From positions 1-24,749 of the forward strand of contig JASJBQ010000048.1 of assembly GCA_030066455.1 (NCBI GenBank): a stretch of 24,749 bases of DNA, read 5' to 3'. The stretch comes from Desulfobacterales bacterium. GTDB lineage: Bacteria > Desulfobacterota > Desulfobacteria > Desulfobacterales > UBA5852. The stretch's first letter is position 1, and the number at the start of each line of letters is the position of its first letter. The position numbers and the translations under genes are program-made. Shown here in pieces: positions 15,066 to 24,017 of this stretch. The notes beneath the pieces are model-generated. The model saw nothing but the letters and a program-made list of their open reading frames with translations. It ran no database searches and was not told the origin of the DNA.

Positions 15066-15162
15066 GGGGCATCTTGCGGCCCCGGGCGGTGTTCGCGCTC
15101 TGTCCGGTCCTCGACGTCGCACGGGCTGCGCCTGCGGGCGTCCAGTCGCTGCGGCCTCGTCC
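15066..15162. repeat. Intergenic repeat unit C (about 97 bp)
   Basis: Third unit, 139 nt after unit B. It has the same GGGGCATC opening, CCCCGGGCGGTGTTCGCG, GGTCCTCGACGT and GTCCAGTCGCTGCGGCC blocks. The central dyad is decayed to CGTCGCACGGGCTGCG and no longer pairs fully. It lacks the CTACCCCTT ending and runs towards the next gene. Confidence 0.82.
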
Positions 15163-15219
15163 GGAGGTGATTTCGATGTTGCAGACCGGATCCAGGGTGG
15201 CGATAATAGCCGATGAAGG

Positions 15220-15441
15220 TTAGTCGGTCGGGCCTGGGGACATGCTGCCGAGGACATGCTCGATCATGGACAGGCCCGCATCCGAGCGGATGAAATAAAT
15301 CACCACACCCAGAACCACCATCGCGAATACCAGACCGCCCTTGTTATCACTGATATCCCCTCTGAAAAGCCGTATCACCAGGATCACGATCGAGACCGCC
15401 AGGACTGCCGTCAGGATGTTGACCAGTTCGCTGGGCTCCAA
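15220..15441 (-). CDS. Small two-helix membrane protein (TTG start)
   Basis: A 73-residue protein without a recognised family. The start is a TTG at 15441, supported by AGAGGAGG about 7 nt upstream; longer readings to 15687 run through the promoter region of the divergent peptidase gene and look non-coding. It has two hydrophobic helices, VNILTAVLAVSIVILVIRLF and GLVFAMVVLGVVIYFI, joined by a short polar loop (RGDISDNKGG). The C-terminus (SDAGLSMIEHVLGSM) is amphipathic. It is divergent from the peptidase gene and lies just after the repeat array. Inner-membrane location is likely; function unknown. Confidence 0.72.
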   Translation of the reverse strand: MEPSELVNILTAVLAVSIVILVIRLFRGDISDNKGGLVFAMVVLGVVIYFIRSDAGLSMIEHVLGSMSPGPTD

Positions 15442-15562
15442 TTTTCGTCCTCCTCTGCATTCGGAGCGGGGCCGGGCCCCTGCGCCGTGCGGTGTCTGCC
15501 TGCCTGGGGCGCAATATATCCAAAACGCTCCGCCAAGTAAACGTGCCTCCCGCCGCCGACAC

Positions 15563-16486
15563 GTGTTGGCGCGCGATACGTTCGGGACGGGGTTTCGTCG
15601 GGCCATCCTGTTGCTGGCGACCGGGCTGATTGCTGCCGCGACGGCCCGGGCCGAAGAGGTCCTGCAGACATCCCACGTGCGGATCATTCACCCCCCGGCG
15701 CTGAAGCACCGTGCCGAGCGCATCGCTGCCGTTAGTCCGGCCATCATTACCGATCTGAAGGGCAAGCTGGGATTGAGCTTCGCCATCCAACCGACCGTGG
15801 TCCCGGCGCCCACGCGCGAAGCCTTCTACCGTCTCGGCGGTCGGTCCTGGTTTTCCGCCTTTGCCGTGCCCCGCAAACAGCTGGTGGTTCTGGACATGTC
15901 GCGTCTGGACCAGCCCGGCGGCGATATCTACACCACCCTCAAACATGAATACGCCCATCTGGCCCTGCACCAGGCCATTGGCCGACAGCGTCTGCCACGC
16001 TGGCTGGACGAGGGCACGGCCCAGTGGGCCAGTGACGGGCTCTCCGAATATCTCCCTACAGTGCAGCGCGCCCTGCTGCCCCAGGCGGCCGCCGCCGGCC
16101 GCCTGTTCGATCTGGATGAATTGGCGGAAACATTTCCCGCGGACACCCAAGGGCTTCAGCTGGCCTACGAGCAGAGCCGCAGCTTCGTCAATTATCTGGT
16201 GCGCCGGTTCGGTGATGATGCGCTGCGTTTGCTGTTGCAGTCGCTGGCGGCGGGTGCGTCTCCCGGTCAGGCCTTCGAAGAGGCGCTGGGCGTGCGGTTG
16301 TCCGCCGTCGAGGCGGAATGGCGGCATGGTTTGCGCCGTCCGAGTTCCTGGCTGGCGAGCCTGGCCGGACACGTCTACGGTTTGCTTTTCTTTGCGGCGG
16401 CGATTGTCACCGTCGGGGCGTATTGGCGTTTCCGCCGCCGTAAACACCGCTATCGGTCCGGTGAGGAGGATGAAGACGAGCTCTGA
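15563..16486 (+). CDS. Membrane-anchored zinc metallopeptidase (peptidase MA-like gluzincin)
   Basis: A 307-residue predicted zinc peptidase. HEYAH (128-132) gives the HExxH site, and E150 in RWLDEGTAQW is the third zinc ligand expected of gluzincins. Starting at the GTG at 15563 yields a good signal peptide: basic start, hydrophobic AILLLATGLIAAATA and a cleavage-like ARA near residue 30. Longer readings from 15341 enter the divergent gene and were rejected, though no strong ribosome-binding site supports the GTG. A membrane helix near the C-terminus (VYGLLFFAAAIVTVGAYW) is followed by a basic and then acidic tail, so the catalytic domain faces the periplasm and the tail the cytoplasm. Substrate unknown; nearby bactofilins hint at envelope work. 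It converges on the aminotransferase gene with a 26-nt gap. Confidence 0.85.
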   Translation: MLARDTFGTGFRRAILLLATGLIAAATARAEEVLQTSHVRIIHPPALKHRAERIAAVSPAIITDLKGKLGLSFAIQPTVVPAPTREAFYRLGGRSWFSAFAVPRKQLVVLDMSRLDQPGGDIYTTLKHEYAHLALHQAIGRQRLPRWLDEGTAQWASDGLSEYLPTVQRALLPQAAAAGRLFDLDELAETFPADTQGLQLAYEQSRSFVNYLVRRFGDDALRLLLQSLAAGASPGQAFEEALGVRLSAVEAEWRHGLRRPSSWLASLAGHVYGLLFFAAAIVTVGAYWRFRRRKHRYRSGEEDEDEL

Positions 16487-16512
16487 GGCCGCGCAGCTTT
16501 CGTCGCCGGAGC

Positions 16513-17703
16513 CTATCGGTCCGTGGCGGGCACCCCCTCGGCGGCGTCCTTCCGCGCAAGCGCTTTCGAACCCAGCGCCGCCGCCATGCGCGCCAGTGCG
16601 TTTTCAAGCAGCCCCGGTGTGCAGCCGAAATTCAGACGCATGAACCCGGGAAGCCCGAATTCGGCGCCGTCGGAAAGACCCACACCCCGGTCTTCGAAAA
16701 AGGCCGCCGGCCGTTCGATGCCGCTCGGGCGGGCGTCGATCCAGGTCAGGTAAGTGGCCTCCACCGGCCAGGTGGTAAGTCCGGGCATGGCCTTCACCGC
16801 GTCGTGCACCCGGTCACGGTTGGCCCGCAGCACGTCGAGCAGGGCGGCATGCCACTGCCAGCCGTGGCGGTAGGCCGCTTCGGCGGCGGCGTAGCCCATA
16901 AGATTGACGGAAGGCACGATGCCGGCCATGGCGCGACGGAAGCGTCGGCGCAGTTCGGGGGCGGCGATCACCGCAAAGGCGCAGCCCAGGCCCGGAAGAT
17001 TGAACGTTTTGCTGGGGGCCATCAGGGTGATGGTCCGGTCCCGGGCCGCCGGGCTCAGGGTGGCCGTGGGGATGTGCGCGGTTTTCGGAGCCAGCACGAG
17101 ATCGCAATGGATTTCATCCGAGCAGATGATCACATCGCGACGTTCGCACCACTCCACCAGGCGCTCGAGCTCCTCGCGTGAAAAAACCCGGCCCACGGGA
17201 TTGTGCGGGCTGCAAAGCAGCAGAAGGCGCGCGCGTGGCCCGGCCGCCGACGCCAGGTTATCGAAATCCCACTGCCAGCGGTCCCGATCGGCGGTCATGG
17301 GAACCGGCACCAGTTTGCGCCCGGAATGAACAGGGGCGGATAGAAACGGCGGGTAGACCGGCGTGGCCGTGATCACCTCGTCCCCTGGCGCGCCCACCGC
17401 ACGGCAGGCCACGTTCAGGCCGGTGACGAGCCCCGGCAGCCAAACCAGCCAGTCGGGCTCGATGGTCCAGGCGTAGCGGTTCTGAAGGTATTCCCGAACG
17501 GCTTCGACCAGCGAGGCCGGCGGCAGGGTATACCCCATCACCCCGTGATCGATCCGTGCGTGCAGGGCTTGCCGCACCGGCTCGGGGCTGGTGAAGTCCA
17601 TATCGGCCACCCAGAGCGGGATGACGTCGCGCCCGGCATATTTTTCCCATTTTTGACTGGCGGTATTGCGCCGGTCCGGTGTGTTCCCGAAGTTGAAAGC
17701 CAT
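16513..17703 (-). CDS. MalY/PatB-family PLP-dependent aminotransferase / cystathionine beta-lyase
   Basis: A 396-residue fold-type I PLP enzyme. The N-terminal WVADMDF (31-37) is a hallmark of the MalY/PatB group. CSPHNPVGR (164-172) and SDEIH (195-199, with D196 for the PLP nitrogen) follow; K232 in SKTFNLPGL forms the Schiff base, and the C-terminal arginine lies in FMRLNFGC. Members cleave cystathionine or cysteine to give homocysteine, H2S, ammonia and pyruvate, or act as aminotransferases; which of these applies is not decided by sequence. The ATG at 17703 has AAAGGA about 8 nt upstream. It is a single gene with an AT-rich upstream region holding paired direct repeats. The last residues (from ARKDAAEG) form a variable tail. 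Confidence 0.92.
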   Translation of the reverse strand: MAFNFGNTPDRRNTASQKWEKYAGRDVIPLWVADMDFTSPEPVRQALHARIDHGVMGYTLPPASLVEAVREYLQNRYAWTIEPDWLVWLPGLVTGLNVACRAVGAPGDEVITATPVYPPFLSAPVHSGRKLVPVPMTADRDRWQWDFDNLASAAGPRARLLLLCSPHNPVGRVFSREELERLVEWCERRDVIICSDEIHCDLVLAPKTAHIPTATLSPAARDRTITLMAPSKTFNLPGLGCAFAVIAAPELRRRFRRAMAGIVPSVNLMGYAAAEAAYRHGWQWHAALLDVLRANRDRVHDAVKAMPGLTTWPVEATYLTWIDARPSGIERPAAFFEDRGVGLSDGAEFGLPGFMRLNFGCTPGLLENALARMAAALGSKALARKDAAEGVPATDR

Positions 17704-17973
17704 GACTGGGTCCTTTGCCCTGGGTTGAGCGAAGACGGCCCCTCAAAAACCCGATCCACCCGAGGCGGGCAAATATCGGCGTTACGCGGTGCCCTCGTCA
17801 TTACGACGTACCGGATACACGCCCATTCTCGGAATTCGCAAGCCGTATCACGAACATTTACGAAACCGTCCGGAAAAAGACATTTTACGAACGCATCAGC
17901 ACCGAATTCGCAGGCGGTCCGGCTTGCTGCTGCGGCTCGGTCCAGATAGCAGCTTGGCGTGGGAATGAAAAGG
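17704..17973. other. Region upstream of the aminotransferase gene with paired direct repeats
   Basis: AT-richer than the flanking genes. GAATTCGCA occurs at 17832-17840 and 17904-17912. Between them ACATTTACGAA (17854-17864) and ACATTTTACGAA (17880-17891) form a second pair, so the order is outer-inner-inner-outer, all in the same orientation. This looks like regulator-binding sites for the minus-strand aminotransferase gene. No clear -10/-35 pair and no credible gene was found. Confidence 0.45.
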
Positions 17974-18006
17974 CCGAAGCCGACGGGCAGAGCCGATCGG
18001 CTTCGG
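17963..18006 (-). terminator. Intrinsic terminator after isocitrate lyase
   Basis: TCGGCTTCGG (17997-18006) and CCGAAGCCGA (17974-17983) form a perfect 10-bp stem around a 13-nt loop. Reading on the minus strand the stem is followed by CCTTTTCATT, a short T-rich stretch. It starts 47 nt after the aceA stop codon and points the right way. Confidence 0.65.
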
Positions 18007-18053
18007 TGATAGTGGAGACGCGGAAAGATCCTCGCTTCCCGTCGGGGGGGCGA

Positions 18054-19394
<1,341 letters not shown>

Positions 19395-19471
19395 AACGGT
19401 TATCCTCCTTGATAGGCGTGTTCGGGTGCCGTCGTTGCCGACGCCAGGCAGTCCATGATCGCGGGAGTCTT

Positions 19472-21070
19472 TCAATCCAGGTGTTCGTAAGCCCGCAGGG
19501 TCAGAAAATCGTCCAAATCTTCGCGCGTGATGATGTCGTCGAAGAGTGTGGCGGCCAGATCGAAGCGGCTGGACGCGTAGACCTCGTCCCCGAGCGCCGC
19601 GCGGATCCCGGACATCTCCTCCTGCATCACCCGTTTGAAAAGATCGACGTCCACCTGACGGCCGTCCTCCAGAATCCCCCGAGGATGATGGATCCACTGC
19701 CAGACCTGGGTGCGGGAGATCTCGGCCGTGGCCGCATCCTCCATGAGATTGTAGAGGGGCACGCAGCCGTTGCCGCTGAGCCAGTTGGCCATGTACTGTA
19801 CGCCGACGCTGATGTTGCCGCGCAGGCCCGCCTCGGTGATGGTGCCGCCCGGGCATTTGAGCAGATCGGCGGTCCGCACGACGACATCGTCGCGCAGGCG
19901 GGCGATCTGGTTGGCCGCGGGCATGGCCCGGTCGAATTCCTCCGTGGCGAGCGCCACCAGCCCGGGATGCGCCACCCAGGTGCCGTCGTGGCCGTCGCGG
20001 GCCTCGCGGACCTTGTCCTCCCGCACCCGCGCAAGGGCGATCTCGTTTGCGGCCGGGTCCGATTTGATCGGGATCTGGGCGGCCATCCCGCCCATGGCAT
20101 GGGCTCCGCGGCGATGGCAGGTCTTGATGACCTGAAGCGAGTAGGCATGCATGCAGTGGCGCGTCATCGTAACCTGAGCCCGGTCCGGAAAGATGTACTC
20201 GGGGCGCTGCTTGAATTTTTTAATGATGCTGAAAATGTAATCCCAGCGGCCGCAGTTGAGACCAGCCATGTGGTCCTTGAGCTCGTAGAGGATTTCTTCG
20301 GTTTCAAATGCCGCCAGGATCGTCTCGATCAGCACGGTGGCCTTGATGGTGCCCTGGGGGATGCCCAGGAGCCCCTGGGCGCGCTTGAAGACATCGTTCC
20401 ACAGGCGGGCTTCCAGGTGGCTCTCCAGCTTGGGCAGATAGAAATAGGGGCCGGTCCCGTTGGCGATCAGCGTGCGCGCGTTATGAAAGAAAAAGAGGGC
20501 GAAATCGAACAGACTCCCGGAAATGGGGCGTCCGTCCACGCTGACGTGTTTTTCGGGCAGATGCCATCCCCGCGGGCGAACGATGAGCACGGCCGGGTCG
20601 TCGCGCAGTTCGTAGTGCTTGCCCTCCGGGCTGTCGAAAGTGATCGATCCGCTGACGGCGTCGACGAGGTTCTGCTGGCCCTGGATGGTGGCCTCCCAGG
20701 TGGGGGCATGGGAATCCTCGAAATCGGCCATATAGGTCCTGGCCCCCGAATTGAGGGCGTTGATCACCATCTTGCGGTCCACGGGGCCCGTAATCTCCAC
20801 GCGGCGATCCTGAAGATCCTCGGGGACGGGTGCGATTTTCCAGTCCGCCTCGCGGATCTCGCGGGTCTCTTCGAGAAAGTCCGGAAGCTGGCCGGCATTG
20901 ATGGCCTCCTGGACGGTTAGACGCCGTGCGAGCAGTTCCTGCCGTCGGTCTTCAAATTCCCGTGCCAGGGTGGCCGCGAATGTCAGGGCTTCCGGGGTCA
21001 ATATGCGTGTAAAGGCATCCGGCACGGGGGCCAGCACGTCGATGCCTTCAGCGTTCAAGGATGTGTCCAT
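19472..21070 (-). CDS. aceB: Malate synthase A
   Basis: Condenses glyoxylate with acetyl-CoA to malate, the second step of the bypass. The malate synthase signature [16 protein letters not shown] is present, along with [11 protein letters not shown], the [11 protein letters not shown] segment with acidic catalytic residues, and [10 protein letters not shown]. The 532-residue length is that of the A isoform (E. coli AceB 533), not the larger G isoform. The ATG at 21070 has GAGGAGG about 8 nt upstream; an in-frame reading to 21115 adds 15 unlikely residues. A good promoter lies at 21248-21276, so aceBA seems to be transcribed apart from gph-aceK. Confidence 0.97.
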   Translation of the reverse strand: MDTSLNAEGIDVLAPVPDAFTRILTPEALTFAATLAREFEDRRQELLARRLTVQEAINAGQLPDFLEETREIREADWKIAPVPEDLQDRRVEITGPVDRKMVINALNSGARTYMADFEDSHAPTWEATIQGQQNLVDAVSGSITFDSPEGKHYELRDDPAVLIVRPRGWHLPEKHVSVDGRPISGSLFDFALFFFHNARTLIANGTGPYFYLPKLESHLEARLWNDVFKRAQGLLGIPQGTIKATVLIETILAAFETEEILYELKDHMAGLNCGRWDYIFSIIKKFKQRPEYIFPDRAQVTMTRHCMHAYSLQVIKTCHRRGAHAMGGMAAQIPIKSDPAANEIALARVREDKVREARDGHDGTWVAHPGLVALATEEFDRAMPAANQIARLRDDVVVRTADLLKCPGGTITEAGLRGNISVGVQYMANWLSGNGCVPLYNLMEDAATAEISRTQVWQWIHHPRGILEDGRQVDVDLFKRVMQEEMSGIRAALGDEVYASSRFDLAATLFDDIITREDLDDFLTLRAYEHLD

Positions 21071-21180
21071 ATGCCGATCCTCCTCTGGTAGGGGCGGTTC
21101 GCGGTTGTAAGCCAAAGTGATTCCGTCGGTGCGGTCGGGGCGAGTCGGTATCCGCGCCGCCGCCGGTTTGAGGTCTTGGC

Positions 21181-21202
21181 ACGACCGGTTGCAGGCGGTC
21201 GT
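21181..21202. promoter_or_regulatory. Inverted repeat in the aceB leader
   Basis: ACGACCG and CGGTCGT form perfect 7-bp arms around 8 nt, placed between the predicted aceB promoter and the aceB start. It could be an operator or a leader hairpin. No known regulator motif (such as an IclR site) was matched. Confidence 0.4.
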
Positions 21203-21247
21203 TATACCGTCAAGCTTTGCGGGTAGGCTACGGGTTGATTGCTTTTC

Positions 21248-21276
21248 ATTGTAATTACGGGTGCGGGCGTTGGCAA
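21248..21276 (-). promoter_or_regulatory. Sigma70-like promoter for aceBA
   Basis: The minus strand has TTGCCA (21271-21276, five of six), exactly 17 nt, then TACAAT (21248-21253, five of six). Transcription would start near 21241, giving a leader of about 170 nt before aceB. It supports aceBA as its own unit. Confidence 0.6.
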
Positions 21277-21315
21277 GGCGGTCTTTTTAATAACCGCTAA
21301 ACAGTGCTCGCGAGA

Positions 21316-21375
21316 AAGGGCATCTTGCGATCCCGGGCGGTGTTTGCGCCTCTTGCCGGTTCTCCACGTGGCGTG
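21316..21375. repeat. Decayed copy (unit D) of the intergenic repeat
   Basis: AAGGGCATCTTGCG, then CCCGGGCGGTGTTTGCGCCTC, TTGCCGGTTCTC and CACGTGGCG line up with units A-C 6 kb away. After about 60 nt the similarity ends, so it is a truncated or diverged copy. It lies between the aceK stop and the aceB promoter. Confidence 0.7.
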
Positions 21376-21434
21376 AACGGTGTTTGCCTGAAGAAACCGC
21401 ATCGCCATCGGCTTTAGCGGGTGGGAAATCGCGA

Positions 21435-23144
21435 TCAGGTATGGTCGCGCTCGAAGCGCTTGTAAGGGTAGACGTGCGCCAGGTCGCCCGATGCGATGCG
21501 GTTCTGGTGGGCCTGCCAGAATGCGGGCGTGAAGATATCGGCGTGGTGTTCCAGAAAGACGTCCCGCAGCGCGGGCTCGAGGCCTAAAAAGGAGTGGAAC
21601 TCTTCGGGGAAGATATCGTTCTCGCCCACCAGGTACAGCGGCGCGGCGGAGAGCTCGTCCGCGTAGGCATGCGACCGGGGGCGGCGACGGAAGCGGCAGA
21701 CGGTCAGCGGACAGACTTCGTCGTAATCGTAGAAAATGACGCGGCCCAGTTCGGTGACGCCGAAATTCTTGATCAGCATGTCGCCCGGGAAGATGTTGCT
21801 GGCCGCCATGTCCCGGATCGCCTGGCCGAAATCGATGACTGCGGCCGCCGCCGCTTGGGGGGCGGCCGTCTGCAGGTAGACGTCCAGCGGCATCACCCGG
21901 CGTTCGACATAGACGAACTTCAGGGTGAGTTCGTCGCCGTTAAAGGCGACCGAGCGGGCGGCGGTGCGGTGAAGTTCTTCGAGGACATCGGGATGAAAGC
22001 AGCCTGCATCGAACTTGAGGTGCTCGAAGGTCTGGGTGTCGGGCAGCCGGCCCGTGCGGTCGTGGCGATAGATGTAGTCGTATTTGGCAATGACTTCACG
22101 CCGGGTGGTGCGCTTCGGTTTGGCGAAACGGTCGCGGATGACCTTGAACACCAGATCGTCGCTGGGCATGTTGAACACCGCCATGACCATGCCTTTTTTT
22201 CCCGGGGATATCTCGAAGATGTCGCGGCAGGCGTTCTGGTGCTGGGTCAGGTCGCGGTAGAGCTCGGTCTTGCCGTGGCGGTTGTAGCCCAGCGAGATGT
22301 ACAGCTCGGCCCTGCGGCGGCGCGGCATGAGCTTTTGGAGAAAACCGATCAGGCCGCCGACGTTTTCCGTGACGGCCAGGAAATAGGAATGCGTGTAGCT
22401 GAAAAGAATCCGGATGCCGCGCTCGTCGGCAATCAAGCCGTCTGCCGCCACGCGCCCGTCGCGGTGGACAAAGGCGATGGCCAGCGGGCACGTATTGTGG
22501 GCGTCCAGGGTCAAGCACCCGATCAGATAGGCCCCCATACCGCGGTAGAAGACGCTCGACAGGACGGTCAGGCTGCCGGCGGCGGGGATGGTGATACCCT
22601 GCCGCTGAAGGCGGCGGGCGATCCGCCGGGCGTCGCCGGCGGGGTCGGCGATTGCGGTGTTGAGATCCGAGTCCCGCAGGACTTCCTCAACGAGCGCCTC
22701 GGCGGAACGCCCATCCAGCGTGTATGTGCGGCAATCCACACCCGGTCGCAGGGAGGGCAGGGGGGGTGTCTGGGACCGCACGAATTCCACGTCGGGGCCG
22801 ATCCCGGTCGTTTCCAGCATGCGGCGTGAAATTGAATTGAAGAAGGTTTCCGCCAGGTCGGGGTCCGTCGTGGTGGTGGCCTGCTTCTCAAACCGCGCTT
22901 TGGCCTGGCGCCACGTGGTGCGCGTGTTCGACCCGGCCGGCAGGGTGGCATGCAGGTGGTCGACCGCCTGATCGAGACATCGCTGGTAGACATCGAGTCG
23001 CCTGGCGGTATCCTTGCGCATGCTGTGCCAGTCGGCGCGGCGAAAGTGAATCCGGGCGCGCTGCGTCAGTTCTGAAAACTGGCGACGATAGGCCGCGAAG
23101 CCGTCCAGGGCGGCAGCGGTGATATGGCCGGCCGGATCAGTCAT
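21435..23144 (-). CDS. aceK: Isocitrate dehydrogenase kinase/phosphatase
   Basis: A bifunctional enzyme that phosphorylates isocitrate dehydrogenase to send isocitrate into the glyoxylate bypass and reverses this when flux is needed in the TCA cycle. The ATP-binding loop is SPGKKGMVM (312-320), a slight variant of the usual APG start, and the nearby VFKVIRD supplies K333. The catalytic segment is FPGDMLIKNFGVT (D454, N459), followed by VIFYDYDE (471-475). The length of 569 matches the family (E. coli 578). The ATG at 23144 overlaps the phosphatase stop by 8 nt, so the two genes are translationally linked. Unlike the enterobacterial aceBAK order, aceK here precedes aceB and is parted from it by 364 bp with a repeat and a promoter. 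Confidence 0.96.
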   Translation of the reverse strand: MTDPAGHITAAALDGFAAYRRQFSELTQRARIHFRRADWHSMRKDTARRLDVYQRCLDQAVDHLHATLPAGSNTRTTWRQAKARFEKQATTTTDPDLAETFFNSISRRMLETTGIGPDVEFVRSQTPPLPSLRPGVDCRTYTLDGRSAEALVEEVLRDSDLNTAIADPAGDARRIARRLQRQGITIPAAGSLTVLSSVFYRGMGAYLIGCLTLDAHNTCPLAIAFVHRDGRVAADGLIADERGIRILFSYTHSYFLAVTENVGGLIGFLQKLMPRRRRAELYISLGYNRHGKTELYRDLTQHQNACRDIFEISPGKKGMVMAVFNMPSDDLVFKVIRDRFAKPKRTTRREVIAKYDYIYRHDRTGRLPDTQTFEHLKFDAGCFHPDVLEELHRTAARSVAFNGDELTLKFVYVERRVMPLDVYLQTAAPQAAAAAVIDFGQAIRDMAASNIFPGDMLIKNFGVTELGRVIFYDYDEVCPLTVCRFRRRPRSHAYADELSAAPLYLVGENDIFPEEFHSFLGLEPALRDVFLEHHADIFTPAFWQAHQNRIASGDLAHVYPYKRFERDHT

Positions 23145-23793
23145 CCAACCACTTCAGCAGATCCAGGGGGTGTCCGATGCAGGCGGCCGCCCCCGCGGCT
23201 TCGAGTTCTTCCCGGCGGCGAAATCCCCAAAGGGCGCCCACCGGAAGCATGCCCGCGCGCTGCGCGGTTTCCATATCCACGCCGCTGTCGCCGAGAAACA
23301 GACAGTCGGAGGGCGGCATACGCAAGTGGGTTGCGGCCTGAAGCGCCGGGTAGGGGTCGGGTTTGACCGGGCGCCCCTCCTGCTGGCCGATCACGAAGTC
23401 GAAGGGCAGGTCGGGGAAAAAGTGGCGGCAGCAGGTTTCGGTGAATTCGTGCGGTTTGTTGGAGACGACGGCCATCTTGGTGCCGGCGGACTGCAGCATG
23501 GCCACCAGGCGGGTGACACCCTCGTAGGGCCGGGTCCGGCGATGCCAATTCCGGCCGTACTGCAGCCTGAACGCGGCCAGGCAGTTGGCGACGTCCTCGT
23601 CGCCGCGGCGGTCCTCCGGCAGGGCGCGGCTCACCAGGATCCGCGAGCCGTCACCGATAAACCAGCGATAGGCCTCGCGATCGTGAGGCGGGTGCCCCCG
23701 ATCGGCCAGCACCTGGTTGACGGCGTCGGCGATGTCGTCCAGGGTGTCCAGAAGGGTTCCGTCCAGATCGAATATGACCGCTTTAAGCTTCAC
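23137..23793 (-). CDS. gph: HAD-family phosphoglycolate phosphatase
   Basis: A 218-residue HAD hydrolase of the phosphoglycolate phosphatase type. Motif I is FDLDGTLLDT (nucleophile D9, D11), motif II is VVSNK (S111), the motif III lysine is in KPDP (K144), and motif IV is GDSGVD (168-173). The cap region is the small helical kind seen in Gph. It would turn 2-phosphoglycolate into glycolate, which can be oxidised to glyoxylate, the metabolite used by malate synthase nearby. I chose the GTG at 23793 (VKLKAVIFDLDGT), with GGAAAG about 8 nt upstream; a longer reading to 24027 would cross the murJ promoter region. It overlaps aceK by 8 nt. A pyrophosphatase-type HAD such as PpaX is the main alternative. 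Confidence 0.85.
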   Translation of the reverse strand: MKLKAVIFDLDGTLLDTLDDIADAVNQVLADRGHPPHDREAYRWFIGDGSRILVSRALPEDRRGDEDVANCLAAFRLQYGRNWHRRTRPYEGVTRLVAMLQSAGTKMAVVSNKPHEFTETCCRHFFPDLPFDFVIGQQEGRPVKPDPYPALQAATHLRMPPSDCLFLGDSGVDMETAQRAGMLPVGALWGFRRREELEAAGAAACIGHPLDLLKWLDD

Positions 23794-23928
23794 GGGGCTG
23801 TCTTTCCGCCTGCTGTATTCGCCATAGGTCTCCAAAATAGCTCCATCCGGTCCGCTTGAAAAGGAAAAACCGCCGAGCGGTCCCGGTCCGCCGCCGGCCG
23901 AAGCCGCTCGCAGACGGCTGGAAGCGTC

Positions 23929-23949
23929 CGCAAGCCCGCATGGCTTGCG
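23929..23949. repeat. Inverted repeat between gph and murJ
   Basis: CGCAAGCC and GGCTTGCG are 8-bp perfect arms around a 5-nt loop, in the 224-bp divergent region. No T-run follows on either strand, so it is more likely an operator or leader structure than a terminator. For gph a weak promoter (TTTTCA, 17 nt, TATTTT) can be read on the minus strand about 23830-23860. Confidence 0.4.
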
Positions 23950-24017
23950 CGGCGTTCGCCCCCGGGAGAATCCGCCCATCAGTGGACAAAGCGAATAATC
24001 CCCCATATACAGGGGGC

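Larger units (their letters stand above)
21071..21434. other. Intergenic region between aceK and aceB (364 bp)
   Basis: From the aceB side it holds the aceB leader with a 7-bp-arm dyad, the aceB promoter, and then repeat copy D next to the aceK stop. A minus-strand open frame of 68 codons crosses it but contains the repeat and lacks a ribosome-binding site; I do not call it a gene. Confidence 0.6.

Noticed and set aside
14731..15072. Open frames through the repeat array (for example 113 codons, minus strand)
   Set aside because: The peptide repeats mirror the DNA repeats, and frames differ between copies, so the conservation is at the nucleic-acid level.
14755..15162. CRISPR array
   Set aside because: The units are about 97 bp, diverged from each other, only three in number, with unequal spacers and no cas genes.
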